In this document: piece by piece, positions 23,602-36,068 of the stretch
How positions within the stretch are numbered: the stretch's first letter is position 1
Layout: each line of letters starts with the position of its first letter
Assembly (NCBI RefSeq): GCF_027942865.1
Contig: NC_134528.1
Span: 25,320,586-25,384,585 of the forward strand
Length of the DNA stretch: 64,000 bases
Direction: 5' to 3'
Source: Odontesthes bonariensis
Lineage: Eukaryota > Chordata > Actinopteri > Atheriniformes > Atherinopsidae
Program-made: the position numbers and the translations under genes
The notes under the pieces: generated by a model
Seen by the model: the letters and a program-made list of their open reading frames with translations, nothing else
Database searches by the model: none
What the model was told of the DNA's origin: nothing

Positions 23602-26600
23602 ATGGCGTCTCCACCTTGGCCTAAAGGGCAGAAGCTTGTTCACTTGGATTTAAAAGGTGCCCCACCACGACCTGAATACCTTCACAAAGTGAGACTCCTC
23701 TGAATTCTGCTGCGGCACGTACGGTACATACACCCGTGTACCAGTGCGTGGTTATAACTGAGAGATGCCTTTCACCCCCTTAGCTGATCGAGCTCTTCTC
23801 TCAACTGGGAGTTGACGGCCTGCTGGTGGAGTATGAAGACATGTTTCCTTATGAGGGGAAGCTTCAACTGCTGCAGGCCACAGCACAGCCAGCCTACAGG
23901 TGCAGTTTGGGACAAACACTGAAATGATGTTGCTGAACTCATTCCATGTTCATTTTTATCTATGTAATCATGTGGTGAGATCCGGTAATATAATTATAAT
24001 ACGTCCTGGGTTACAATAGCCTCTACTGCTATAAAAATGCTTTGGTTCAGTGAGTTTATAAAGTGGTACATTTACTGTTTTGTGCGTTTGTAGCCGAGAT
24101 GAAGTGTTGTCCATGCAGGAGTTTGCCAGGTCAAAGGGCATGGAGGTGATACCACTGGTGCAGACATTTGGTCATATGGAGGTGAGGCACACTCTCTCCT
24201 CTCCTGCTGTCATCTGACTAATTCCAAAACCCCAAATCTGAAAAGGTTTCAAGATTCAAGATAGTTTTATTTGTCACATACACAATCATACACAGTACAA
24301 TGTGCAGTGAAATTATTCCTTGTCCTACTACCAATAAAAAGATAATTAAAATTAGATATGAATAAAAAATATAAAATAAGAATAAAATAAAATGTATAAG
24401 GTATCTGAAATATACAGTATTAACAGTATTAACGGATAGAAGTGGAGTCCAGTTTAACGCTCAATGTTCAGCAGACGGATGGCCTGGGGAAAGAAACTTT
24501 TCCTCATCCTCTCAGTCTTGCTTCTCAGGCTGCGGAACCGACGGCCTGAAGGCAGCAGGGAGAGGAGTGAGTGTCCGGGGTGGTGGGGCTGCCTGAGGAT
24601 CTTCTCAGCTCTCGACCTGCATCGTTTAACATAAATGTGTTGCAGGTCGGGTAGGGTTGTTCTGATTGTCTGCTGAGCGGACTACTTTCCTAAGGGCCAA
24701 GAGGTCCTGTTTTTTGCAGCTGCCCATCCATATGGTGATGCTCCCACTCAAGATGCTCTCATTGGTGCAGTTGTAAAAGTTCTTGAGGTGGACGGTTTGA
24801 AAGATTTAATTCGATTTGATTCCTCCATTTATTTTTTATTTATTTCCATTGCAAACAGCATGAACATGAGTTGACGTCTTGTCTCGCCCGCTTCATCTAA
24901 TTTTTTTCCTTTTTTTTACCATGCAATCATTTTTGCACTTTCAGCCTGTGAACAGGGACGGGGGCAATTGAGGGCTGGTATTTACGTTGAAAGTTGTGTC
25001 TTTGGTGCACTTAACTATGAATATATCTCAGAAATCAACGATGAGGAAGGCAGATTTGTCAGGGTAATAGGAAGGCTAGAGGGATCTGAAATTACAATAC
25101 TAAATGTGTACGCCCCACTTGGGAGTGATTGGGCCATTACATTTTTGATTTAATGGTAGACTCTCTGGGCACGATTGTCTGTGGGGGGGGATTTAATTTT
25201 AGACTTGATCCCAAACTAGACTCATCCAATCCGACGAATCAAATTAATCCACTTGTTAACCCCTGGTTGAACCACACTCTTCGAATCTGGTAGAAGGTGA
25301 TTAATACGTGTGGGATACATAGAATGTTGAGAATATTCAGATGGTTTGCTTTTGACTAATTTTACTCCCAATAGACACTACTCCAGCTTTAAATCATGGA
25401 CAATGTATGGTCTCACAACATTCATTTCACTTACTTAAAAAAACACTGTGTGCAGCTTCGATACCTTGTGGGACAAGTATGGCTTAGCACGGATCGAATT
25501 CCACAGATACCTTCAACTACGCTCCTATATTGACCATGAATGTAAATTAACTAAGTTCTCAAATGTTGAATTAGTATTTTACCACATTCTGAAAAATGCT
25601 ATGACCGTGATCCCTTCTAAATCAGTTTCAAAGCTGTACACAGCTCTCTCCAATGCCAACAATAATAACACTAAATACATTAAAGATAAATGGGAAGTGG
25701 AATCGAGGATTGAGATTTCTGAGGAGGCTTGGGGCAATATCTGGTCCTTCCAGTGGACAACATCCAGCTTTATGGACTGGAGAGAACATTGCTGGAAGAA
25801 TATTACAGTATTAGATTTTTCAGAACACCGTATCAGGAGAGGTATAAAGGTGCAACTATGCCATGTTGGAGGCAGTGCGGCTCGGCTGTTGCTAACCACT
25901 ATCATATACCATATCTTCTGGGATTGTCCCAAGTTAAAAGCCTTCTGGACGGATATCCAGGTTTCTCTAACCACAGTCTTTAACACTCAAATACCCCTGA
26001 GCTTTGATGTCCTGTACCTGGGTCATGTTCCTTTTTTTCAGTGCAGGAGAGAAATAAAGCTGCTGCAAATTCTCTTGGTGGCAAGTAAGAAATTAGTTAC
26101 AAGAAGATGGTTAAGCCCGATTCCACCTACTCTAGATGACTTGATTGGAATTACTCTGGAGATATAGAGAATGGAAAAATTGACCTACCAAATAAGACTT
26201 CAAAAGGACAAATTTAACCAAATCTGGAACAACTGGATCTCATTCAATTCCCCCACGAGAGCAGACTTTATTTGACCTCACTGGTAATTTTGCTGTGTAA
26301 TTTACTCATTTAATTTATGACTTGTTTTTGATGATTATTTCTAAGACAGCGGCAGCAGCCCCCCCCCCCCATTTATCTCTGCTTTATTGTTGATGCCATG
26401 TGGATGTACTCCTCTGTCCATTCCAAGTAAAGATATAATTTAAAAAAAAAGAAAGTTGTGTCTTTGAACAGCTGGGCAAAAGATGGGCAGAGGATTTCCA
26501 ACTCATCAACAAATGTGTGATAAAAGCATTTAAATGTTTAAAGCAATGTTCCCCAGAGGAAAATTGGAAGGGATTAACCCCACAGTAAATAATGTTTTTA

Positions 26601-29600
26601 AACAGTTAACAGAATATATAGGATTTTCAGTGCGTAAAATGTGATGGCACAAGTCTAAGTCGGATACCCGTGATCTCCGAGCCTTCAGACGGCGCTTCAT
26701 AAACTACTATAGATGATGAGACGACTTCTTATCCTGTGAGATCCATGCATTTTTCAACAAGATCGTATTCAGACTAGCAGACCACGTTCTGCACACATTA
26801 CAAAGGCATGGCTGAGGAAGAAGAGGGTGCGGGGGACTGGATTGGCCTGCCTGTGGTCCTGAACTGTCCCCAACAGGGAATATGTGGAGAACTAGATTTT
26901 ATTTATCCTCAGTCTAGGAAATTTGTAAACCTTCTACAAACAAGAGAACATCAATATACTGTTGCACACATTACGACATGCTTACAAAGCATGGAACGAA
27001 ATTACACCTGAAACACTTCAACACTTGGTATACTTATTTCCAGAATGACATAACTGTTGGTTAATGGCAACAGTGTAAAGTGGAAAAAGTTGTACTGTCC
27101 CAATATTTTTTTTAATGTAATTTTGAAAGTTGAACAAATTAAATTAAGTTAACAAGAAAAAAACGGTATAACCAATGGTTTGTGCTGTAAAATAAATAGG
27201 TTACATTTTGCCCCTCACATGCTTTCACCCGCTCTCCTCACGTAGTTTGTCTTGAAGCACCGGCCCATGTGGCACCTCAGGGAGATGCCGCACTGCTTGG
27301 GCACCCTGAATCCCCACAAAGAGGAGGGGGTGAAACTGGTGTTGGAGATGGTGAGGCAGGTAGTGGAGCTGCACCCTGGCCTAAAGAAGCTGCACATCGG
27401 AGCAGACGAGGTAAGGCTTTGTCTCCGGTTGACTAATTGTAGCTTTATGACTGTATCTGAAACACTTGTTTGCTCTGCCTCAAGGTTTACATGCTCGGTG
27501 ATGGCGAGGACTCCAAGCTGTGGCTGGCCTCTCCTGGACGTACTGTGGAGCAACTTTTCCTCAGTCATGTGACCACGGTGGCCAAGGCTATCAAGGAAAC
27601 GTGGCCTCACATAACCATCATAATGTGGGATGATATGATGAGGGACATGAGCCAGGACACACTGAAAGGTGAGGAGGAATAGTGACAGTAACACTAATAG
27701 ATGTATTGATAATGTATCTGACTGTATTCTTATATTCTCTTTGTGGCAGCAAGTGGTCTTGTAGGACTCGTGCAGCCCATGTTGTGGGACTACACACCTA
27801 ACCTGGATGTGGATAAAACTGGTAGGAGCTATTAAGTGTTTTTAAACAACTGTGTTCTTACTCCGTACATAATTGATTGGAGCATCTCTAAAATCATGCC
27901 AAATCTATTAATTTCTTCTAGTTTACTTGGAGATTTTTTTTGACGGTAAATTTACTTAAAATTTCTTCATTTTCATTTGTTAATTACTTCACAATCAAGA
28001 AATACAAGTTCTTCAAAAGTGAGCAATTTTGTCTTGAAATTAAGAATTGAAAGAATGAACAGCTGAGAGTTAATTCAGCAAAAAATTAGCAAGAGACAAA
28101 ACTGGAATATTTGCAGACTTCCAACACTACATTGTTCAAGGCAATTCGCTTTATCTGCATCCACACATGCGGAACATTTTGTCCTCATCACCAGTCCACA
28201 GGTTCCTCTGTGGTCGATCATGCACAGCCCAAATACTTGTGACTGAGCACACCAACTACACCTGCGCCTGGATCAATATCTCAGAAAAAAAGTAGTGTAC
28301 TGTAGGAAGTTTTGGCACAGCTGACCCAAACTTTGTGTGTACGTGTTTCAGACCATGTGTGTATTTGCATAGTCCTGGTTTGTTTGTGGACTGGAAACCG
28401 TCCATACAGCCTTAAACATAAAAAAAAATGATGAAGCCAAAAATGATGACCAGATTAAGAGGAGAAATTTGCCCAAATGGACAAAAGTGTCCATAATGAT
28501 GCATGAGTTTAACTATGTTAGCTTTAGCTGAAATGAAGTAATTCCGTTAATGCAGCTACTTATTTATTTTTTTTAATATCCAAAGAGCAAAGGAACCAGA
28601 TTTCCAAGCTAAATAAATCTAAAAGGAGTTGTGATTAATGCGGATGCTGTGATGAATATATGCTTATCTGTGTTTTCAGTGTCTCTGCTGGAGAGGTACT
28701 GCAGTGCCAGTATGTCAGATCTGTGGGCTGCCAGCTCCTTTAAAGGCTCCACCACTGTTTACACTTGTGTGACCAGCACACAGAGACATGTTGATAACCA
28801 TTTGCAGTGGCTGAAGGTGGCGGCCCGTCTGTCTACTGGTGTAAAGCTGAAAGGCATTGCCATCACAGGCTGGCAAAGGTAAGAATCAGAGGAAGTTAGC
28901 CAGGGTTACTAGTTGCATCGCTGCTATGTCTTATTGTTCATTCCATTTGAACGCAGAAGTTGGAATTTCTCAGCTTCTATTTAGTAAAATAAACAGAAAT
29001 GCCCACAAATTTGGATTTCCAACTCAGAAAGTCAGAGGAAGCTCACCAGCTCTGACCTCTGCCACTCAACACCCCAACGGTTAAAGGTAGGGTAGGAGAT
29101 CCTGGATTTTGAGTCCAGCGAAGCTGCATTTTGAAAATACACAGGTAAAAAGTCCCAACCCTTTTCTTCACTTTCCCCCCGAAGGCACGCCTCTAGAGTA
29201 CATGAACGCGCACGAGCACGAAAGTGCACGAGCGCTGTTCTGACAGCAAGCATCGATCGCTGCCGTATTTAGTATTTAGTATTTAGTTTATGCTAACTAT
29301 ACGTTTAATAATGCTAGGTGCTAGCCAAGCTGGCTCTAGTTTAGCTTCCTGCCAAGCTTCGTTCACGGAGCAGGGTACGCGCACAGGGGGAAGGAGGGGG
29401 AAGGAGGGGGAGGGGGAGGGGGAGGGAGGAGCAGATTGCAGTTTGATAGACGGCATCAGAATCCAACGGACCGTTCACAATGATTGGATACTGTTTTTCC
29501 TAGATGTACGTTCTAGAGGCCACTAAAACTTTTCATATTTGTGTCAAAACTTTTAATTAATTGGTTGCAATGAGGGTGTGAAGAGTATTTCAAGCAATAT

Positions 29601-32600
29601 GTAAAAAAATGTTCCAGAAAAAGATCCCCTACCCCGCCTTTAACATTTTGAATTGCTAATAACAGCTAGCCCAGTCAGAGAGCACTACGAGCAAATCGCA
29701 CTGGTTTTCCTTCTTCAAACTGGAACACGATCAAATCGTGGTTTATGCCATTCCCACTTCTGTGTTCAATTTTTCAAGACGGATGGAACACAGCATTGCA
29801 GTTTAGGAACATTGTTTAAGTAAGTTAATGAGTGTGTTCATGTTCCATGAATCCAAAGTTGTTTGGTTTTCTAATATATACCCACTGTCAGGTATGACCA
29901 TCTGTCAGTGCTGTGTGAGCTGATGCCTCTGGCTCTCCCATCACTAGCAGCCTGTCTCCAGACTCTTATCCACGGACAGTTCAGTACCGAGGCTCGCAGC
30001 AAGGTAACTGAGATGCTTGGATTATCCTCAGTGGAAGTGGAGGCCACAGAAAGGTAAGATTAAGCACTGTTTTGATGAACAACACAGTCAGTTTTGACAA
30101 GAGACTTCTCAGATTAACAGGACTTTACTGTGCATGGCTTTCAGGACATCTGCTGTCGACTCGCTGTTCCCAGGAAGGAGACTGGCTGAGTTAATCGTGG
30201 AGCTCAATTCACTGCTCGACTCAGAGGACTTGAGATTTTTTGAAAACAACATGTGAGTTATGGGCTGTGGAAAAGTATGGCATTTGGGGAAATATGCCTT
30301 TTTGTTGAGTCATGAGTATTCATTATTTTTTAACACTAAATATGAAGCTACAGTGATTAGTCTGCTAGTTCAGCTTAGGCATCTTGAGGAGGCAGCTACA
30401 ATATGGCAAGCCTAAAACTGAAATGAGAGAAGTGAATTGATGGTTTATTTCTCAACAACAGTCTGCTCTCTGTTTGTTTTTCCTTTAATTTTGACAGGAA
30501 CTGTCTTTATGCAGTGCTAAGCTGAAAAGTGGCTCGCTGTAGCTTCATTAGAGTGAAGATATAGAGAAAGCCCTTTCAAAACAGAAAATAAATCATTAAC
30601 ATTTGTAGTGATAGATAACATTTCTCCTCGTGTTCAGCAGAATAACCCAATGCTTATGTTACTGTAGGTTTGTAAGAGGATGGTTCAGCCCCTACCACCG
30701 ACAGAGAAAGATGGTAACACCGCTAATCTCCATGCAGATCCACAACCAAGCATCAGCGTAAGCAGTAGTTTCTCACATTTCAACAAAAGCCGTTTACATA
30801 GTTATTTACATGGCTTGTGAACATATTAATATAGACAATGTAGCATCTTGGTTTATTGACTTTTGAAGCCTTAAATTTAATATTTCTACCAACACCACTT
30901 TGTTTTCATCTAAAGCGGACATGATAAAGGGGGATTGGTCCGACAGAGAACCTATGGAAACTGTTTACACCTATATGGCAGCAGACCCAGGGGAGTCAGT
31001 TTCCTTTCTAGAGGTTGACAGATGGTTGTGGATGAAAAAGAAAAGTATAAAACATAAAACACCACACTTTAATAGTTAATAATAATTAATTTTAACTGTA
31101 CATTACTTCACCTGTAGCATTGATATAGCTTGTCTTAGAATAGATTTTGTGAGTCAAAGGGTGCATATATAAGTTTCTAACTGGACTCAAACAGGTCACA
31201 AACAGAAACCTTAGGGTGATTCAAAGAGGTTTAGAACCACCACTAAAGCATACCCTCGTTCTCAGCATACCCACTTTCTATCCGTCTATCCATTCTCCAA
31301 ACAGCAGCTTAGTCTATTTCAGGGGAAAAGTAGATACGAGAAGAGCTGAGACTCCCAGCCTTGCCAGTCTTTGGTGACTTCGTCTCACTGCTCCTGGGAG
31401 ATCCTCCCAAGAGATTTCCAAATCAATTGTGAGGTAAACTGCCAGTTGCGCCCAGGAGGCATCCTCTTCAGACGCCTCAGTCAACTGATGCCAGAGTCCA
31501 ATGTTGAGCTGGACCATCCAACTCTGTAGACCAGGAGCCCAGAGGGGTCAGCCTAGCTGGGAAGGTTACCAATTTTTATGGGTACTATGATGTCTGGCAT
31601 GGTCCCCAGATAGAGGAACGGCACCTCTGCCGGGTTCCCTCTGGTGGGTGTGGCAAGGGGGGGTATAAAGCTGGCACCCAAAAAATGGGCTAGGTTAGCT
31701 GGTGAGGTTACCACTTGAAACCTGTTGCAAATTGTTTGTCATGGGCCCCTGATTGAGGAATGGCCACTGCCAGACATTTTTGTTGGTGGGCGGGGCTTGC
31801 CAGACATCATTAACTGGGGGGGGGGGATGGGCTAGGTTAGCTGGTGAGGTTACCACTTGAAACCTGTTGTAAATTGCTCATCATAGTCCCCTGATAGAGA
31901 AATGACCACTGCCAGACATTTTTAGTGGTGGGTTACCCCTGGCAGACACCCCCGTACGATGACACCTCCAAAAATGGGCTAGATCAGCTGGTGGGGTTAC
32001 TGATTGAAACCTGTTAACAATTGTTTGTCCCCTGGTCCCCTGATTGAGGAATGGTCACTTCCATACATTTTTGTTGGTGGGTTATACCCACGCCAGACAC
32101 CCCATTGTGAATGCACCTTCTTGTGAAGTCGCCTGCACACAAAGCGACTCTGCCATCTTCACCATGTGACCCAAATATAATCAGTTCATGTATTATAGTG
32201 TAAGCACACAAGATTTATTGCAAAAAGGTTGGCCATCTAGAAAGTGTTGGGCTGAATCTCAGATGGCGCACTTGTGCACTTCGGGCACTATGTTTTAGTG
32301 CGTAATTAATATGCCATACGCACTAAAACATGAACACTTCAGTGCACAAGTGCACCATTTGAGATTCAGAGTAGGTCTCAAGATGTAACCTGCACTTAAT
32401 ATGGAGTGTTGGCAACATACAAGGACTGGAGCAAATCCAAGCACTTGTTCAAAAGTAATGGGCCAAACATAAAGTCGCTTGTGTTAAAAGTCGGTCGTCT
32501 TAAAAGCCTTGCCCTGCGAAATCAAATCTTTTCATGTACCAATCATAGAGCATTACCACACAAAATTTGGTGAAGATCCGTCCACTCTTTCAAAAGTTAT

Positions 32601-35600
32601 AGCATTTACTCGAAATATCTGTGGTAGTTGCCAGCAAAAAACATAAAATCTTAATTGCGCGCTGAATAATGTCCTGAAATTTGAATCAACATAAGTCCAT
32701 TTCACTTTGTCTACCGAGTCAATTACTAATAGTATTTTCGACAACTAACACCTTGAGTGTTACTTTTTTTTTTTCTAACACAACGTAAGGGATAAAGGAG
32801 CTGATCCTTGCCACATGTACAGTAATATCCCATCATCTGAAGGCTTCAGATCACCGTCCTCATTTTCCAGATTTTTCACATTTTTTTAAATCTCAAATTT
32901 CTGTGTTCATTCAATCAATGGGAACGGACTGTTATTTGGATCAAGCAGAAGACTGCTGAAGGTTGGTTCAAACATTTTCTATTATCATGTAATATTAATA
33001 TTCATGAATTTTCCAATTTCTTTATGTAGCCCTATCAGTATTTGCCCCTCCTTGTTGAGTTCACTATTTGCATATGCATGTATGTATGTATGTATGTATG
33101 TATGTATGTATGTACGTACGTATGTATGTACGTACTGTATGTGTGTACATATATCTGTATATCTGAAGGTTGCAAAATCACTGCCTGCAAACCCATTCTT
33201 CCAGATATAGGCTTAGGATCTTAGAAACTCATTCAGTTGATAATTCTGAATATTTAATTGATAGACCTAAGAATTATTTAAGCTTATAGGCCTTCCACAA
33301 TGAATTCTGGTGGTGACTTGATCATAATCTATCTTGCTTCAGTGCGCTGGCTGATATGTCCTGAGATGGACGGAGACAATGAGGAGGGAGAAGAGCCAAC
33401 CCAAGGCAATGGCTTCGAAGAAGGACTGCCCCAACAGAGTATGCCGCTTATCTGTGGAAGTAATGAAAATGCAGAGGTTAGTATCCTATTTGGGTATAAC
33501 TAAACACCTAAACACCGGAACGTACCGAAACGGACAGGAACGTACCGAAAACAGACAGAAATGGACCCAGCTTTAGTAACATACACATTTAAAACTCATA
33601 TGTATTTAATATCTAATGATTATAACACCCAATTCTTCCATTAAAAAATAATATTAAAATAAACCCCAACCCTCCCAAGAATTGGGTGTTATAATCATTA
33701 GATATTAAATACATATGAGTTTTAAATGTGTATGTTACTAAATCTGGGTCCGTTTCGGTCCATTTCTGTCTGTTTTCGGTACGTTCCTGTCCGTTTCGGT
33801 ACGTTCCGGTGTTTAGGTGTTTAGTTACACCCAAATAGGGTACTAACCTCTGCATTTTCATTACTTCCACAGATAAGCGGCATACTCTGTTGGGGCAGTC
33901 CTTCTTCGAAGCCATTGCCTTGGGTTGGCTCTTCTCCCTCCTCATTGTCTCCGTCCATCTCAGTACATATCAGCGCACTGAAGCAAGATAGATTATGATC
34001 AAGTCACCACCAGAATTCATTGTGGAAGGCCTATAAGCTTAAATAATTCTTAGGTCTATCAATTAAATATTCAGAATTATCAACTGAATGAGTTTCTGAG
34101 ATCCTAAGCCTATATCTGGAAGAATGGGTTTGCAGGCAGTGATTTTTGCAACCTTCAGATATACAGATATATGTACACACATACAGTACGTACATACATA
34201 CATACATACATACATACATACATACATGCATATGCAAATAGTGAACTCAACAAGGAGGGGCAAATACTGATAGGGCTACATTTATGAAGAAATTGGAAAA
34301 TTCATGAATATTAATATTACATGATAATAGAAAATGTTTGAACCAACCTTCAGCAGTCTTCTGCTTGATCCAAATAACAGTCCGTTCCCATTGATTGAAT
34401 GAACACAGAAATTTGAGATTTAAAAAAATGTGAAAAATCTGGAAAATGAGGACGGTGATCTGAAGCCTTCAGATGATGGGATATTACTGTACATGTGGCA
34501 AGGATCAGCTCCTTTATCCCTTACGTTGTGTTAGAAAAAAAAAAAGTAACACTCAAGGTGTTAGTTGTCGAAAATACTATTAGTAATTGACTCGGTAGAC
34601 AAAGTGACATGGACTTATGTTGATTCAAATTTCAGGACATTATTTAGCGCGCAATTAAGATTTTATGTTTTTTGCTGGCAACTACCACAGATATTTCGAG
34701 TAAATGCTATAACTTTTGAAAGAGTGGACGGATCTTCACCAAATTTTGTGTGGTAATGCTCTATGATTGGTACATGAAAAGATTTGATTTTGCAGGGCAA
34801 GGCTTTTAAGACGACCGACTTTTAACACGAGCGACTTTATGTTTGGCCCATTACTTTTGAACAAGTGCTTGGATTTGCTCCAGTCCTTGTATGTTGCCAA
34901 CACTCCATATTAAGTGCAGGTTACATCTTGAGACCTACTCTGAATCTCAAATGGTGCACTTGTGCACTGAAGTGTTCATGTTTTAGTGCGTATGGCATAT
35001 TAATTACGCACTAAAACATAGTGCCCGAAGTGCACAAGTGCGCCATCTGAGATTCAGCCCAACACTTTCTAGATGGCCAACCTTTTTGCAATAAATCTTG
35101 TGTGCTTACACTATAATACATGAACTGATTATATTTGGGTCACATGGTGAAGATGGCAGTCGCCTTTGTGTGCAGGCGAATTCACAAGAAGGTGCATTCA
35201 CAATGGGGTGTCTGGCGTGGGTATAACCCACCAACAAAAATGTATGGAAGTGACCATTCCTCAATCAGGGGACCAGGGGACAAACAATTGTTAACAGGTT
35301 TCAATCAGTAACCCCACCAGCTGATCTAGCCCATTTTTGGGGGTGTCATCGTACGGGGGTGTCTGCCGGGGGTAACCCACCACTAAAAATGTCTGGCAGT
35401 GGTCATTTCTCTATCAGGGGACTATGATGAGCAATTTACAACAGGTTTCAAGTGGTAACCTCACCAGCTAACCTAGCCCATTTTTTGGGTGCCAGTTTTA
35501 TACCCCCCCTTGCCACACCCACCAGAGGGAACCCGGCAGACGTGCCGTTCCTCTATCTGGGGACCATGCCAGACATCATAGTACCCATAAAAATTGGTAA

Positions 35601-36068
35601 CCTTCCCAGCTAGGCTGACCCCTCTGGGCTCCTGGTCTACTGCCTCCATCAACGTTGTTTATCATGTTCCTCCAACTGGTCGAATTGGATGCATACAGAG
35701 TTGGATGATCCAACCACAGATTGTAGCCAGTCATCCTTGCGTTTGCTAAAATTTTCAGATCTAAATACTTTGTCGACCTGTTATACAGTCTTGGCTAAAC
35801 ATACAGCCTTACAGCGCTGCTAGCATGGCTGCAGACTCCTAATTATGGCCCTGGTCTGTTTTGCATCTAACTAAAACCTCTTTTGTCCACGTTTAGGTAT
35901 TTGGCAATGCTACAACAGAAGGCGGAGGCAGTGAGAGAGGAGATGGTGCATCTTTACCCAGATTCAACCGCTCAGGAGTGGATAGAGGAACATGTCAGCC
36001 CTGTAATGGTTCCTCTACAGCAGATAACAGAAGATATCCAAGCTTGTCTGAAGGAGATTGTGCCCTAG
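23602..36068 (+). CDS. hexd: HEXD, hexosaminidase D (GH20)
   Basis: Eleven coding exons join in frame: 23602-23688, 23784-23899, 24094-24181, 27246-27410, 27485-27668, 27750-27821, 28680-28878, 29892-30053, 30145-30252, 30668-30757 and 35897-36068. The product is 480 residues, close to the family's usual length. It is a glycoside hydrolase family 20 N-acetyl-hexosaminidase. 'KLHIGADE' at residues 145-152 ends with the catalytic Asp151-Glu152 pair; 'TFGHME' (92-97) and 'MWDDMM' (199-204) are further active-site loops. No signal peptide is visible, consistent with the known nucleocytoplasmic enzyme. The start has A at -3 and G at +4. Intron 3 holds LINE and mariner remains, intron 7 a MITE and intron 10 a 4.1 kb inverted repeat. 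Its 3' end faces CYBC1, with 869 bp between the stop codons. Confidence 0.96.
24245..24800 (-). mobile_element. Non-LTR retrotransposon 3' region, antisense in HEXD intron 3
   Basis: The complement reads as a degenerate end of a LINE reverse transcriptase ('[20 protein letters not shown]') followed by '[10 protein letters not shown]' and a 3' tail. Stops are present. It begins 64 bp after HEXD exon 3. Confidence 0.65.
25005..26450 (+). mobile_element. Internally deleted L1-like LINE with 16-bp target duplication
   Basis: The direct repeat GAAAGTTGTGTCTTTG occurs at 24989-25004 and 26451-26466, just after an A-rich end. Between them are endonuclease-domain pieces ('[15 protein letters not shown]', then 'GGDFNF') at 25005-25230. 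From 25448 to 26167 comes the C-terminal region of ORF2 with '[12 protein letters not shown]', typical of fish L1 elements. The reverse transcriptase core is absent. About 1.45 kb remains of a usual length near 6 kb. It sits in HEXD intron 3, sense orientation. Confidence 0.85.
26640..27130 (+). pseudogene. Mariner-type transposase relic
   Basis: Same family as the relic at 17325. The sequence around 'gactggattggcctgcctgt' corresponds to the D-W-x-A-C-S-P-D-L box, followed by the 'NxWxxLK' region and the terminal 'gtcccaatatttttt' inverted repeat. Frameshifted. HEXD intron 3. Confidence 0.65.
29081..29643. mobile_element. TTAA-flanked MITE in HEXD intron 7
   Basis: The ends AGGTAGGGTAGGAGATC and GATCCCCTACCCCGCCT are inverted, with TTAA at 29081-29084 and 29640-29643. 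A second copy in the opposite orientation is at 48705-49127. A G-rich 'ggggga' repeat (29385-29430) is expanded in this copy. Confidence 0.9.
31310..31525 (-). mobile_element. LINE relic, antisense
   Basis: Contains 'ctcctgggagatcctcc' and 'gcccaggaggcatcctc', segments I recognise from an abundant fish LINE in antisense. It is interrupted at its right by the large inverted repeat. Confidence 0.5.
32252..32369. repeat. Small palindrome in left arm
   Basis: 'CTGAATCTCAGATGG...' returns as its complement at the other end ('...CCATTTGAGATTCAG'), with 'ttttagtgcg' and 'cgcactaaaa' near the centre. This 118-bp near-perfect hairpin has no coding content. Possibly a MITE within the larger repeat. 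Confidence 0.88.
33077..33118. repeat. (ATGT)n microsatellite in left arm
   Basis: About ten tetranucleotide units with ACGT variants; the complementary tract is at about 34190-34230 in the right arm. Confidence 0.9.
33343..33476 (+). other. Exon-like acidic frame in left arm
   Basis: An acceptor 'ttgcttcag' (ending 33342) and a donor 'GAG|gttagt' (after 33476) enclose 134 bp with an ATG at 33366. The frame of 37 codons is acidic at first ([10 protein letters not shown]). The right arm contains the same segment on the minus strand at about 33954-33842, so both copies point to the centre. It could be the first coding exon of a gene once carried by the element. No family recognised. Confidence 0.35.
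34940..35056. repeat. Small palindrome in right arm
   Basis: The counterpart of the left-arm hairpin at 32252-32369, 117 bp, with the same end 'CTGAATCTC' and central 'gcactaaaa'. Confidence 0.88.

Larger units (their letters stand above)
31526..35640. repeat. Giant inverted repeat (about 2 kb arms) in HEXD intron 10
   Basis: The left arm is about 31526-33637 and the right arm about 33677-35640 (complementary), with a spacer of about 39 bp. In about 360 bp compared directly (near 32400-32760 and its partner 34565-34920) I counted four mismatches. The left arm is about 150 bp longer because of an additional subterminal repeat unit. The match resumes beyond the right end: the complement of 35696-35713 resembles 31508-31525, with about 55 bp extra on the right. 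Each arm also holds a small palindrome, an (ATGT)n tract and an exon-like frame. It looks like a foldback-type mobile element. No target duplication found. Confidence 0.93.

Noticed and set aside
27215..27694. 159-codon minus-strand gene
   Set aside because: It is the complement of HEXD exons 4 and 5, whose plus-strand frame has GH20 motifs and splice sites.
33004..33224. Tyr/Cys/Val-rich small proteins
   Set aside because: Products of the (ATGT)n microsatellite read in different frames; mirrored in the other arm.
31526..35640. Assembly artefact from collapsed or mirrored reads
   Set aside because: The arms differ by point changes and by a whole extra repeat unit, and have a unique spacer, so a simple mirror error is unlikely, though long reads should confirm.
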